This document shows positions 53,555 to 63,038 of a stretch of 64,000 bases of DNA, piece after piece. Numbering within the stretch: the first letter of the stretch is position 1; each line of letters starts with the position of its first letter. The notes under the pieces are model-generated. The model did not search any database and was not told where the DNA came from. It worked only from the letters and a program-made list of their open reading frames with translations. Position numbers and translations under genes: made by a program. Source of the DNA: CBDCVD01 sp965224015 (GTDB lineage Bacteria > Pseudomonadota > Alphaproteobacteria > Rhizobiales > CBDCVD01); the NCBI GenBank assembly GCA_965224015.1, contig OZ245032.1, positions 3,038,001-3,102,000 of the forward strand. The letters are read 5' to 3'.

Positions 53555-55150
53555 ATGCAAGGTGACGGGCAAGACCGGGGGCAGGCACCGGAGCTTTCGA
53601 GTGCTTCGAGCAGACTGGCGGCGCACATAAAGCGTTTGCTGCGTTTTACCGGCCTGTCGCGCTCGGAAGACAAAACGGCTGTCATGCAAGGCTTGTCGTT
53701 CAAACTGCTGGCGCTGACGATTGTTTTTGTCATGATCGGCGAGATTTTGATCTTTGTTCCCTCGGTTGCGAACTTTCGGATTCAATGGCTGGCGGAACGG
53801 TTCGCCTATGCGCATTTGGCCGTACTGACGTTGGAAGAACCGGCCAAATCACCAAACCACAGGGATATTAGCCTGAGAATTCTGCGCAATACTGGGGTGT
53901 TGGCGATCGTCCTACGAAAGGAATCCGGGGACACACAGGTTATTCAACTGTCAGAAACGCCTGCAGTCGCCACAGCGCACTATAATCTTGGCAACAGCTA
54001 TGTTGTTAATGTGCTTTGGGATACATGGGCAACGCTGGCCAGTGGTGGCAATCGGGTATCTTCCATTGGTGGATATCCTATTGCTTCAGGATTGGTTCTT
54101 CCCGATGGTCGAGAAGATGTAACCCATCATATTGATGTCATATTGTCTGAGGCGCTGCTCTATGAGGATATGTCTGAGTATGCCAAGAACATCCTCTACC
54201 TGTCGCTGATCCTGTCGTGCTTCACCGCGGGACTTGTCTACGTTGCGCTGCGTGGCCTGTTCGTCAAGCCGATGAAAGACCTGACCCAATCTGTTGTGAA
54301 CTTTTCCAAGGATCCAGAGAACATCAGGCACATAATCCGCCCCTCGGGCCGTAGTGATGAAATTGGCCTCGCGGAGGAAAAGCTTGCCAACATGCAAGAG
54401 CAGCTTGCCGAAACCCTCAAGGAGCGTAAACGCCTGGCCAGCCTGGGACTGGCGGTCAGCAAGATCAATCATGATTTGCGCAACATGCTGGCGAGCGCGC
54501 ATTTGATCTCCGATCGCCTGTCTTCGGTCAGCGATCCGACCGTGCAGCGCTTTGTGCCGAAACTGATCAATACGCTGGATCGCGCCAGCGCGTTCTGCGA
54601 GACCACCCTCGCCTATGGACGTGCGCAAGAGCGTCCGCCGGAGAGGCGCCTGCTGCGTCTGCACGATCTGTGCAAGGATGTAGCCCAGGACGCTGGCATC
54701 TTCGAAAGCACAACGATAGATTTTATCAACGAAATTCCGCATGATCTGGAAATCGACGCGGACCCTGGCCAACTGCATCGCGTTTTACTCAATCTGTGTC
54801 GCAACGCGGCTCAGGCGCTGGAGTCGATGATGGAGCCGCACACCATCCGACGCCTGACTTTGCAGGCAAAGCGCGAGGGTGCTGTGGTGACAATTATCGT
54901 GCGCGACACGGGGCCGGGCCTGCCTGAGCGGGCAAAAGAATATCTTTTTCAGCCCTTTCACGGGTCCGTTCGTCCCGGAGGGATTGGCCTTGGCCTGTCC
55001 ATTGCCGCTGAGCTTGTTCAGGCCCATGCCGGAACGCTGACACTCAAGGACGTGGGAGCCGGAACGGCATTCGAGATTACCATTCCTGATCAGCCGATTG
55101 AAATGGCCAGAGAGCGTGCGGTGCGCAACACTTTGGAGCAATCGGCATAG
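53555..55150 (+). CDS. orphan sensor histidine kinase
   Basis: About 531 residues. Two spans (LALTIVFVMIGEILIFV and ILYLSLILSCFTAGLVYVAL) enclose a periplasmic sensor domain of roughly 150 residues. A HAMP-like segment follows, then a DHp domain with the phospho-acceptor His306 in INHDLRNMLASAH. The ATPase domain has NLCRNAAQALE (N-box) near 416, DTGPGLP near 451 and GGIGLGLSIA. No response regulator gene is adjacent. An in-frame TTG at 53525 could add ten residues. Confidence 0.9.
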   Translation: MQGDGQDRGQAPELSSASSRLAAHIKRLLRFTGLSRSEDKTAVMQGLSFKLLALTIVFVMIGEILIFVPSVANFRIQWLAERFAYAHLAVLTLEEPAKSPNHRDISLRILRNTGVLAIVLRKESGDTQVIQLSETPAVATAHYNLGNSYVVNVLWDTWATLASGGNRVSSIGGYPIASGLVLPDGREDVTHHIDVILSEALLYEDMSEYAKNILYLSLILSCFTAGLVYVALRGLFVKPMKDLTQSVVNFSKDPENIRHIIRPSGRSDEIGLAEEKLANMQEQLAETLKERKRLASLGLAVSKINHDLRNMLASAHLISDRLSSVSDPTVQRFVPKLINTLDRASAFCETTLAYGRAQERPPERRLLRLHDLCKDVAQDAGIFESTTIDFINEIPHDLEIDADPGQLHRVLLNLCRNAAQALESMMEPHTIRRLTLQAKREGAVVTIIVRDTGPGLPERAKEYLFQPFHGSVRPGGIGLGLSIAAELVQAHAGTLTLKDVGAGTAFEITIPDQPIEMARERAVRNTLEQSA

Positions 55151-55213
55151 GGGTTTTCCTTTGTTCCCAAGGAGTGGAAGCGGTTGAGCAACGTTCCCAA
55201 TCCGTGAAGCGCT

Positions 55214-56410
55214 CTATTTCAGGGCAACACGCTCTGGCTTTCTTTGCTGCACCTCCGGGGGCTCTGCGGGCGTGACGGAGCTCGGCTCGTCGTCAAAGTC
55301 CAGATCTTCAATACGTCGGCCCCGCTTGTATATTTTGTCCGCGGACGTGAGGATCAAATCCACGTCCTTTTGCAAGGTTGCAAAATGCTTTTGCAAATTC
55401 AGCACGCGCTCGAAAAGGCGTGACGTGTCGGCGACCAGCATTGTCACCTCGCGTTGAATAACATGGGCCTCCTCGCGCATGCGCACATCGCGCAAAATGG
55501 CCTGAATGGTCTGTATCGCCAGACGCAGGAGTGAAGGGGATGTAATGATCACCCGCCGTTTGAGAGCCTCGCTCAAAAGATCGGGGAAAAGTTCATAAAC
55601 GTCGGCGAACAGCGATTCGGACGGCAGGAACATCAAGGCCATATCCTGGGTTTCGCCGGGGATCAGGTATTTGCTGGCAATATCCTTGACGTGGGTAAGA
55701 AAGTCCTGGCGCAATTGTCGTTTGGCACCATCGACTTCCGGTGCGGATTGGGCATCGCGCAAACGCTCGAACGCTTCCAGGGGGAACTTGGCATCAATGG
55801 CCAGCGAAGGTTGTCCGTTCGGCATGGCGACAAGACAATCCGGACGCTTGCCATTGCTCAGGGTGGCCTGGAATGTATAATACTCACGCGGCAAGCCATC
55901 ACGCACCAAAGCTTCCATTTGTCCCTGGCCAAAGGCGCCCCGGGTCTGTTTATTGGCGAGAATATCCTGCAACGAGACAATATCGCTGGAAAGATCGGTC
56001 ATCGTCTGTTGCGCCCGATCGATGACCACCAGGCGCTCCTGCAGGGCGCCGAGGCGTTTTTGGGTTTGCTCACGTGTCTCCTGCATGGATTGCCCAAGCC
56101 GCTGGGTGGCGCTATCAATCTGTGTTGCCAGGGCGTTACCCAAGTCTGCTTGACGGCTACCTAGCACCTCGGCCATGGTTTGCATGCGTCCGGTCATCTG
56201 GTTGGCGGTCTCTGTCAGTTGCAAAAGTTGCTGGCTGTGGGCATCCTGGCGCAGGGCATAGGCGTTGGTCAGGCGTTCGCGGCGGCGGCTGGCGCGCCCT
56301 TGCAAGACTATGACAACACAAAGCAAGGCAATGGCCGTGACAATAAGGGCGAATAGTCCCTCACCCCAGGTGACCGGACGGCCTGCGACTGTGAGCCATA
56401 TTTCGTTCAT
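55214..56410 (-). CDS. rmuC: DNA recombination protein RmuC
   Basis: 398 residues. RmuC carries an N-terminal membrane anchor (LIVTAIALLCVVIVLQG), a coiled-coil segment and a predicted nuclease-like core (VAMPNGQPSLAIDAKFPLEA and GETQDMALMFLPSESLFADV). It limits certain DNA rearrangements, through a mechanism not well known. The length is typical. The gene is convergent with the kinase gene, separated by 63 bases. Confidence 0.94.
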   Translation of the reverse strand: MNEIWLTVAGRPVTWGEGLFALIVTAIALLCVVIVLQGRASRRRERLTNAYALRQDAHSQQLLQLTETANQMTGRMQTMAEVLGSRQADLGNALATQIDSATQRLGQSMQETREQTQKRLGALQERLVVIDRAQQTMTDLSSDIVSLQDILANKQTRGAFGQGQMEALVRDGLPREYYTFQATLSNGKRPDCLVAMPNGQPSLAIDAKFPLEAFERLRDAQSAPEVDGAKRQLRQDFLTHVKDIASKYLIPGETQDMALMFLPSESLFADVYELFPDLLSEALKRRVIITSPSLLRLAIQTIQAILRDVRMREEAHVIQREVTMLVADTSRLFERVLNLQKHFATLQKDVDLILTSADKIYKRGRRIEDLDFDDEPSSVTPAEPPEVQQRKPERVALK

Positions 56411-56455
56411 GATATGCCAGCAATGTTATAGCGAAACTCATCAAAATTTAATCGC

Positions 56456-56953
56456 TTAGCCATCATCGTCTTCGTCGTCTTCATAGTCTTCATCGTCAAA
56501 GTTCGGATACTGCGCCGGCGCCTTGCCTTTGCCGCTCACGAACCGAGGGTACCGCGTCCCCTTTTCGGCAGGTCCGTGTGCCAGGCATTCGACAAGAAAC
56601 AGCCATTCATCGCCGTAGTCAAAGAGAAACAGCCAGGTTTTTCCTGGCGCCAAGACCGCGCCTACCGTGTTCTCCTTTACGCTTTCCCCGTTTAGGGGAT
56701 CGTCATCATCGGTGTAATCCGCAAATGATGTATAAAACTGCTTGCTTTTGTAATGATCATCCACATTGTCGTAAAAGCCAAAGGCGTGATCAAAATCGAA
56801 ATCAAAGGCAGAGAGCACCAATTCAGCCAGATCCTCCAGGGAGGCGTCAGACATGATGTCAACGGTGCGAATGCACGGCGCTGGCAGGGGCTCTTGAAAA
56901 TAGCCCCAATTGAGGGTGACCTTCACCCGACTTACAGTACTCTCTTTCTTCAT
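56456..56953 (-). CDS. pRiA4b ORF-3-like protein
   Basis: 165 residues. The fold family is named after a plasmid pRiA4b ORF; its function is not known to me. LNWGYFQEPLPAPCIRTVDI at the start and FDYGDEWLFLVECLAHGPAE later match its pattern. The C-terminal tail is very acidic (DDEDYEDDEDDDG). GGAAGG precedes the ATG at 56953; an upstream in-frame ATG at 56983 adds ten basic residues. It lies beside rmuC on the same strand. Confidence 0.82.
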   Translation of the reverse strand: MKKESTVSRVKVTLNWGYFQEPLPAPCIRTVDIMSDASLEDLAELVLSAFDFDFDHAFGFYDNVDDHYKSKQFYTSFADYTDDDDPLNGESVKENTVGAVLAPGKTWLFLFDYGDEWLFLVECLAHGPAEKGTRYPRFVSGKGKAPAQYPNFDDEDYEDDEDDDG

Positions 56954-57142
56954 GACAAGCCTTCCCCGCTGTTTCCGTTTCATGGAGTTCTGGATACGTC
57001 ACCAGGGTTTGCCCTTGCAATACCGACCCCGTAACAAATCAAAAAATATGCGCATTTGCCTGCGTGAGCAATGTATTGTATGGGCGCCGCCGCGCCATCA
57101 ATACATCTTGACCCTAGCACGGATTGGCTCTATCTCAACGCC

Positions 57143-57823
57143 ATGGCTCTTAGAGAAATACTGGTAATCCCCAACAAAAAGCTGCGCCAGGTGGCAAAAC
57201 CGGTGGCGACCATCGACGCGCGTCTACGAACGCTGGCAGATGACATGCTGGAAACCATGTATGCGGCGCCGGGCATTGGTCTGGCGGCGCCGCAAATCGG
57301 GATAATGCAACGCTTGATTGTCCTTGATGTGACCCACGCGCGAACACCCGCGGATGCAGGCGATATCGCTGATAGCAATGACATTGGTGACAGTAACAGT
57401 AACAGCATCGATAACAGTGCCGAAATTGACAAGGCAAACAACGCCGTTAAAACCAAAAGAGGTGGTGGCCATAGGGGCACGGATGATGCGCAGGCCGCCG
57501 CGACGCCCCCCCCCTATGATCCCCTGGTACTGATCAATCCACGGGTTATCTCCTGTTCTCAAGAATTATCGATCTACGAAGAGGGCTGTCTGTCTATCCC
57601 CGAAGTTTATGAGGACGTTGCACGTCCGGCCGCTTGTGTTGTCACCTATAAGGATCTCGACGGTGTTGAACAAACCAGGGCCTGTGAAGGCGTATTGGCG
57701 ACTTGTGTTCAGCATGAGATTGATCATCTGGACGGAAAACTGTTTATTGATTATCTGTCCAGGCTCAAGCGTGGCCGGATTGAAAAACGGTTCCAAAAGC
57801 AACGTAGACTTGAGCGAACATAG
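57143..57823 (+). CDS. def: peptide deformylase with a ~59-residue internal insertion
   Basis: 226 residues. Deformylase removes the formyl group from new proteins. All three motifs are present: GIGLAAPQIG (residues 44-53), EGCLSIPE with metal ligand Cys149, and HEIDHLDG with His191, Glu192 and His195. Between motifs 1 and 2 an insertion of about 59 residues (66-124), low in complexity (DSNDIGDSNSNSIDNSAEID then basic KTKRGGGHRG), replaces the usual short loop. The frame stays open across it. The gene leads def-fmt-truA. I chose the ATG at 57143 (MALREILVIPNKKLR). Confidence 0.94.
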   Translation: MALREILVIPNKKLRQVAKPVATIDARLRTLADDMLETMYAAPGIGLAAPQIGIMQRLIVLDVTHARTPADAGDIADSNDIGDSNSNSIDNSAEIDKANNAVKTKRGGGHRGTDDAQAAATPPPYDPLVLINPRVISCSQELSIYEEGCLSIPEVYEDVARPAACVVTYKDLDGVEQTRACEGVLATCVQHEIDHLDGKLFIDYLSRLKRGRIEKRFQKQRRLERT

Positions 57824-57832
57824 GGGGGCCGT

Positions 57833-58786
57833 TTGCGCATTATTTTTATGGGATCGCCAGAATTTGCGGTGCCAAGCCTTGCCGCGCTGGATGCCTGTGG
57901 GGTGGAGTTTGCCGCGGTCTATACGCAGCCGCCCCGTCGGGCTGGCCGTCGCGGCCTGACCACACAAAAAACCCCCGTACATGCTTATGCGCTGCGCCTG
58001 GGTGTCCCCGTTTATACGCCCACGAGTCTAAAGCCGATTGAGGAGCAGAAGCGTTTTTCGGCCCTCGGTGTTGATGTTGCGGTGGTGGTTGCTTATGGGT
58101 TGCTGCTGCCTGCGGCAATCCTTGCGGCACCGGCTTATGGATGCCTTAACCTTCATGCGTCTTTACTACCCCGCTGGCGGGGTGCGGCCCCTATTCAGCG
58201 CGCCATCATGGCCGGGGACACCGAGACGGGGGTGATGGTCATGCGCATGGAGGAAGGCCTGGACACGGGACCGGTGGCGCTATTGGAGCGGACCCCCGTC
58301 GGCATCAACGAAACAGCCGGGGCGATACATGATCGCTTGATGGGCCTTGGGGCCGACTTGATGGTGCGGGCCATCTCAGCGCTTGAGCGGGACGCGCTTG
58401 TGTTTTCCCCACAGGCCCGTGATGGAATTACCTATGCCCACAAGATCGAAAAGAGCGAAACGGCCATCAATTGGTCGCAAACTGCGCAAGGGGTGCATGA
58501 TCATATTCGCGCTCTGGCGCCCACCCCGGGAGCCTGGTTTTCCTTACCCACGAGGAAAGGGGATAAAACAGAGCGCGTAAAGGTGCTGGGAACCGTCCTC
58601 GCTGATGCGCAAGGGGCTCCAGGCGAAGTGCTGGACGACGCCCTAACCATTGCCTGCGCCGCAGGGGCTGTCAGATTGACCCGGGTTCAGCGTGCAGGCA
58701 GGGCGCCGGTTGATGCCGAAGAATTTTTGCGTGGTAATCCGGTTGCAACGGGAACACGCTTTGCCAGCGCCTGCGAAAATCCATAA
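57833..58786 (+). CDS. fmt: methionyl-tRNA formyltransferase
   Basis: 317 residues. Fmt formylates initiator Met-tRNA using formyl-tetrahydrofolate. The start is a TTG codon, with GGGGGG a few bases upstream, giving MRIIFMGSPEFAVPSL. The catalytic region NLHASLLPRWRGAAPIQRAI near residue 110 contains the Asn and His. The C-terminal OB-fold domain binds tRNA. It starts nine bases after def, and truA follows after five bases, so all three genes are one operon. Confidence 0.95.
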   Translation: MRIIFMGSPEFAVPSLAALDACGVEFAAVYTQPPRRAGRRGLTTQKTPVHAYALRLGVPVYTPTSLKPIEEQKRFSALGVDVAVVVAYGLLLPAAILAAPAYGCLNLHASLLPRWRGAAPIQRAIMAGDTETGVMVMRMEEGLDTGPVALLERTPVGINETAGAIHDRLMGLGADLMVRAISALERDALVFSPQARDGITYAHKIEKSETAINWSQTAQGVHDHIRALAPTPGAWFSLPTRKGDKTERVKVLGTVLADAQGAPGEVLDDALTIACAAGAVRLTRVQRAGRAPVDAEEFLRGNPVATGTRFASACENP

Positions 58787-58791
58787 CGCTC

Positions 58792-59538
58792 ATGACGCGG
58801 TTTAAGATCACACTCGAATATGACGGCGCCTCTTTTGTCGGTTGGCAACGGCAAACCAACGGCCTGTCGGTGCAGGAAGTTGTGGAGACAGCTCTGCATC
58901 ACCTCACTCAGGACGTGATTTCCGTCACCGGCGCCGGACGCACGGATGCGGGCGTTCATGCCCTTGCGCAAGTGGCGCATTTTGATGTGCGCAAACCTCT
59001 TGACGCCAATACGGTCCGCGAAGGGCTCAACGCCCATATGCGCCCCCATTGCGTGGTGGTTCGCGCCGCGCAAAAGATCAGCGGTGACTTTCATGCCCGC
59101 TTTGATGCCACGAGGCGGCGGTACGTCTATCGCATTCTCAACCGCAGGCCGCCACCTGCACTGGACAAGGGAAAGGTCTGGCACGTGCCGCGCCAACTTG
59201 CGCACGACACCATGCATCGGCAGGCGCAGGCCCTCGTGGGAACCCATGACTTTTCCACCTTTCGCGATGCCCAATGCCAGGCCAAAAGCCCGATTAAAAC
59301 TCTGGATGATGTTTGCGTACAACGCCTGAGTGAAGAAATTCACATCACCTGCACGGCGCGCTCGTTTTTGCATCGCCAGGTGCGCTCCATTGTCGGCACC
59401 CTCGTGGAGGTGGGGGCCGGCAAAATGGCGGCAGGACAAGTCGGGCGGATTCTGGCAGCCAGGGATCGCACTTTATGTGGACCGGTAGCCCCAGCCCATG
59501 GGCTCTATCTGGAGCGGATCACTTATCCGCAAATGTAG
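58792..59538 (+). CDS. truA: tRNA pseudouridine(38-40) synthase
   Basis: 248 residues. TruA makes pseudouridine at positions 38-40 of tRNA anticodon arms. The catalytic Asp52 is in GAGRTDAGVHA. The N-terminus FKITLEYDGASFVGWQRQ and the later FLHRQVRSIVGTLVEVG are typical. It closes the def-fmt-truA run; a structured repeat begins 32 bases after its stop. Confidence 0.96.
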   Translation: MTRFKITLEYDGASFVGWQRQTNGLSVQEVVETALHHLTQDVISVTGAGRTDAGVHALAQVAHFDVRKPLDANTVREGLNAHMRPHCVVVRAAQKISGDFHARFDATRRRYVYRILNRRPPPALDKGKVWHVPRQLAHDTMHRQAQALVGTHDFSTFRDAQCQAKSPIKTLDDVCVQRLSEEIHITCTARSFLHRQVRSIVGTLVEVGAGKMAAGQVGRILAARDRTLCGPVAPAHGLYLERITYPQM

Positions 59539-59569
59539 CGTTTGTCGCATATGCGAAAGATCGGGAATG

Positions 59570-59819
59570 CTAGAGCGTGTCAGGTCTGAGGTCAGGGTTA
59601 TTGCGGCCATTGCCGCCAGCAAGGCCATATCAGGCCATTCATCTGATCATTGCTTTTTTTTCGATTTTTCCCGCGCTGTCAAGGGTTTAAGAACCGCCAG
59701 AGGCGGCGCGAAGCGCCCTTGACAGCGTGGGAGAAATCGAACACCTCTCATGATCAGACGAATGGCCACCTGCACCCGATGAACTTACCACGGACAACCT
59801 GTTGAAATTACACATCTAG
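59570..59819 (+). repeat. structured MITE-like element, family 2, second copy
   Basis: About 250 bases matching the element at 29058. Its left end has been replaced by CTAGAGCGTGTCAGG of the other MITE family. Stems TCGATTTTTCCCGCGCTGTC/GACAGCGTGGGAGAAATCGA and CCGCCAGAGGCGG keep the same fold with different bases. A further CTAGAGCGTGTCAGG follows at its right edge. Confidence 0.85.
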
Positions 59820-59863
59820 AGCGTGTCAGGGCTTGGTTGAATATCGGCACCCGCGTATTGGCC

Positions 59864-60841
59864 TCACGAACTGCTATCGGCAAATTTTTCCTCCGCCGAC
59901 ACCCGCTTTTCAAAATCACCGGGGCGCAAACCAAAATACATCAGCAACGGCGCGGCAATAAATATCGACGAATAGGTTCCGATCAAAACACCCCACATCA
60001 TGGCAAAGGTAAAGCCGCGGATTTGCGTCCCTCCAAACAGATAAAGTGCCGCCAAGGCCAACAGGGTCGTGACCGACGTGATGATCGTGCGGGTAAGCAT
60101 CTGATTGACGGACAGATCAATCAAATCCAGCAGGCGCATCTTTTTGTAACGCCGCAGGTTCTCGCGTACCCGGTCATAGACCACAACGGTATCGTTCAGC
60201 GAATAGCCGACAATGGTCAAAATAGCGGCAATGGATGCCAGGTCAAACTCGTAACGGGTAACACAGAACATGCCAATGGTCAGGATCACGTCATGCACCA
60301 GTGCGGCGATAGCACCCAGGGCAAATTGCCACTCAAAACGAAACCAAATATAAAGCAACACCGCAAAGAGCGCCACAAGCACAGCCCTGATGCCGGATGT
60401 CATCAGTTCACCGCTGACCCTGGGGCCGACGGCCTCACCGAGGCGAAGATCAACCTTATCCTTTAACGCCGCACGCAGCGCATCAAGCGCGGCTTGTGGC
60501 GCTTTTTCACCACCATCTTGCAGCTCAACACGCAAAAGATAATCAGAAACCTGTCCCGCATCGCCCTCAAGAAGGGAAATCCTTTCCTGGATCTCCACAT
60601 CCCCAAGCCCAAGGCCTTCCACACTCGCACGCAGGTCGCCAACGGAAAGCGTGGTGCCTTCCAGGGGACTCACCTCCATGGTCGCGCCACCCTTAAAGTC
60701 GATGCCCAAGTTAAGCCCGACCAGCGCAAAAAGCAGGATCGATGCCGCCATTGTCGCAATTGATAGGGGAAACGCCCAGCGCCGATGGCGCATAAAAGCT
60801 ATTTTCGTATCCTGAGCAATGTATCGAATAAAGCCGAACAT
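59864..60841 (-). CDS. secF: protein translocase subunit SecF
   Basis: 325 residues with six membrane spans. SecF works with SecD to pull exported proteins through the SecYEG channel using the proton gradient. IDFKGGATMEVS near residue 45 is the first periplasmic motif, and the family stretch YSLNDTVVVYDRVRENLR near 215 is clear. It starts 15 bases after secD ends on the same strand. I use the ATG at 60841, two codons inside the longest frame. Confidence 0.96.
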   Translation of the reverse strand: MFGFIRYIAQDTKIAFMRHRRWAFPLSIATMAASILLFALVGLNLGIDFKGGATMEVSPLEGTTLSVGDLRASVEGLGLGDVEIQERISLLEGDAGQVSDYLLRVELQDGGEKAPQAALDALRAALKDKVDLRLGEAVGPRVSGELMTSGIRAVLVALFAVLLYIWFRFEWQFALGAIAALVHDVILTIGMFCVTRYEFDLASIAAILTIVGYSLNDTVVVYDRVRENLRRYKKMRLLDLIDLSVNQMLTRTIITSVTTLLALAALYLFGGTQIRGFTFAMMWGVLIGTYSSIFIAAPLLMYFGLRPGDFEKRVSAEEKFADSSS

Positions 60842-60856
60842 GAACAAACCTGTCGA

Positions 60857-62473
60857 TTAAATCGGGATAGCCTTGGGCCGGCGCGTGCGCACCCAGAGAA
60901 CGATCAACAATCTTGTGAACGTAAAGGCGGTGAACACAGTCGTCACAATGCCGATCGAAAGCGTAACCGCAAAGCCACGAATGGGCCCTGTACCAAACCA
61001 GATCAGGATTAGCGCCGCGATCAGGGTCGTAACGTTGGCGTCCACAATGGTCGCAAGAGCGCGCGAGAAGCCGGCATCAAGGGCATTGAGGATCGAGCGC
61101 CCGGCGCGGGACTCCTCCCGAATGCGCTCATAGATCAGCACATTCGCATCCACCGCCATGCCTATGGTGAGCACCACCCCGGCAATACCCGGCAACGTAA
61201 GGGTTGCCCCGAGATAAGACATAACGCCAAAAATCATGAACATGTTGGCCGTCAAAGCAATGGTCGCAAAAATGCCAAACAGCCCATAGGCAAAGATCAT
61301 GAACACGATCACCGCGGCGGCGCCGACAATACCGGCTAGTTTGCCCGCGGCAACCGAATCGGCGCCAAGGCTAGGGCCAACACTGCGCTCTTCGATGAAT
61401 TCGAGATCGGCGGGAAGCGCTCCAGCGCGCAGGATAATCGACAGGTTCTGTGTTTCGTCAGCCGTGAAGTTTCCGGAAATCTCCGCCGCACCACCTAAAA
61501 TAGGCTCATTGAAAACCGGGGCACTGACCACCTGGTCATCAATCACGATGGCAAAGCGGCGGTTGACGTTTTGGGTGCTGATCTCACCAAAAATGCGCGC
61601 GCCTGTCGAGTCGAGGTTAAACGTAACAATCGGCCTGCCGGTACGCTGGCTGACGGCCGAGCGCGCATCCACAAGCTGCTCGCCACTCAAGGGGGAAAAT
61701 CGTTTGACCAGCAGCACTCCACCGGGCTCGTCCTGCGCCGGCAAAAGCATGGCGTCAGCGGGCACGCCTTGGCTTTGCGCCTCCGCCGGGCTCATGGAAT
61801 TGTCGAGCAAATGGAACGTCAGCTTGCCACCCTTGATAATTCGCTCCTTGCAGTTGGCAACGTCTTCACAGCCAGGCCATTGCACTATGATCCGATCGTC
61901 CCCATAACGCTGGATCGAGGGTTCGGTGGTGCCCGACAGGTCGATACGCCGCCGGATCACCTCAATGGCCTGGGTCACCACATTACGCATGCGCTGATTC
62001 AGGCCTTCATCGGTTAGGGTCAGGGTAACGCTATTAGGCCCGCCGCGGTTGAGCACCACCTCCGGAATTTGCGTATTGGCGAAAGACGCAAATGAGGATG
62101 TGTCGACAAAGGCCTCTGCCTGGCGCAGGGCTGCGACAATGGCCTCGGCATCATCCTCTTCGCGCAGAGTGAGTTCCAGGCCTCGACCAGGCAGGCGCTT
62201 TTGCGTCCAACGAAACTTTCCCTCGCGGCGGATCTGGCGCACGCGATCGATAATGTCATCGACACGGGCGTTGCGAATATCGTCCTTGTCGACCTGCACC
62301 ATGAGATGTAGCCCGCCCTGTAGATCAAGGCCAAGGGCCAGCTGCTGCTTGGGAAGCCAGTCCGGCAGCGCCGCTAACATTTCCTTGGAGAAAAAGTTAG
62401 GTAGGGTAAACACCAACCCGAGCAACGCAACAAACGCCACTGCAATCATTTTCCATCGGTCAAATTGAAGCAT
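60857..62473 (-). CDS. secD: protein translocase subunit SecD
   Basis: 538 residues with an N-terminal span, a large periplasmic domain and five C-terminal spans. GLDLQGGLHLMVQVD near residue 48 is the P1 domain start, and AVDANVLIYERIREE near 435 the family signature. It powers late steps of Sec export. Order yajC-secD-secF on the minus strand is standard. 208 bases separate it from yajC, including a degenerate R103 subtype 2 half. Confidence 0.96.
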   Translation of the reverse strand: MLQFDRWKMIAVAFVALLGLVFTLPNFFSKEMLAALPDWLPKQQLALGLDLQGGLHLMVQVDKDDIRNARVDDIIDRVRQIRREGKFRWTQKRLPGRGLELTLREEDDAEAIVAALRQAEAFVDTSSFASFANTQIPEVVLNRGGPNSVTLTLTDEGLNQRMRNVVTQAIEVIRRRIDLSGTTEPSIQRYGDDRIIVQWPGCEDVANCKERIIKGGKLTFHLLDNSMSPAEAQSQGVPADAMLLPAQDEPGGVLLVKRFSPLSGEQLVDARSAVSQRTGRPIVTFNLDSTGARIFGEISTQNVNRRFAIVIDDQVVSAPVFNEPILGGAAEISGNFTADETQNLSIILRAGALPADLEFIEERSVGPSLGADSVAAGKLAGIVGAAAVIVFMIFAYGLFGIFATIALTANMFMIFGVMSYLGATLTLPGIAGVVLTIGMAVDANVLIYERIREESRAGRSILNALDAGFSRALATIVDANVTTLIAALILIWFGTGPIRGFAVTLSIGIVTTVFTAFTFTRLLIVLWVRTRRPKAIPI

Positions 62474-62493
62474 GAAAGGAACGTTCTACGTTA

Positions 62494-62562
62494 ATACCAG
62501 GAGGCTTTGCGTTTGCCCGTTGGCCCAAGTTGGAAACCGTTGTCTTTTGTCTTATCAGCCCG
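62494..62562 (-). repeat. R103 subtype 2, partial and degenerate
   Basis: ATACCAGGAGGCTTTGCGTT, with CCGTTGTCTTTTGTCTTATC further on, matches the first half of the 48678 copy with scattered differences. Confidence 0.6.
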
Positions 62563-62681
62563 ATACATGAAGGGAACAGCTATTTACGACCTGGCCCGCC
62601 AAGCCGTGAACCAAAGGGCGTACCACCCGCAACTTCTAAGCCTTTATGAGGCGTCATTATGGCATCGCCGTACAGCGGTAA

Positions 62682-63038
62682 TTACTTCTTTTTGCTGGTC
62701 TTGGCAACGGCCTCATCAGTAATGGGTTCTCCCTTGGCCCGCACATCGGCGATCATATGCTTGAGGGCTCGGATGCGCACGCCCTCAGCAATTTCGATCT
62801 GCACTTCGGCATCATCGATCACCTTAACGACCTTTCCCAGGATGCCGCCGTTGGTGACCACCGAATCGCCGCGGCGAACCGCCTCGACCATCTCCCGGTG
62901 CTTTTTAGCCTTTTGCTGCTGCGGCCGAATGAGCAGGAAGTAAAACACCGCCACCATCGCCGCGAGCAATAAAATATTGGCAACCATACCAGGACCGCCA
63001 GCCCCAGCACCTTGCGCATAAGCCGGTGTTATAAACAT
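62682..63038 (-). CDS. yajC: preprotein translocase accessory subunit YajC
   Basis: 118 residues. YajC has one membrane span (VANILLLAAMVAVFYFLLIR) followed by PQQQKAKKHREMVEAV and a small beta domain (GDSVVTNGGILGKVVKVID). It associates with SecDF. It leads the yajC-secD-secF group on the minus strand. The N-terminus is Gly-rich and periplasmic. The promoter should lie in 63039-63342. Confidence 0.95.
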   Translation of the reverse strand: MFITPAYAQGAGAGGPGMVANILLLAAMVAVFYFLLIRPQQQKAKKHREMVEAVRRGDSVVTNGGILGKVVKVIDDAEVQIEIAEGVRIRALKHMIADVRAKGEPITDEAVAKTSKKK

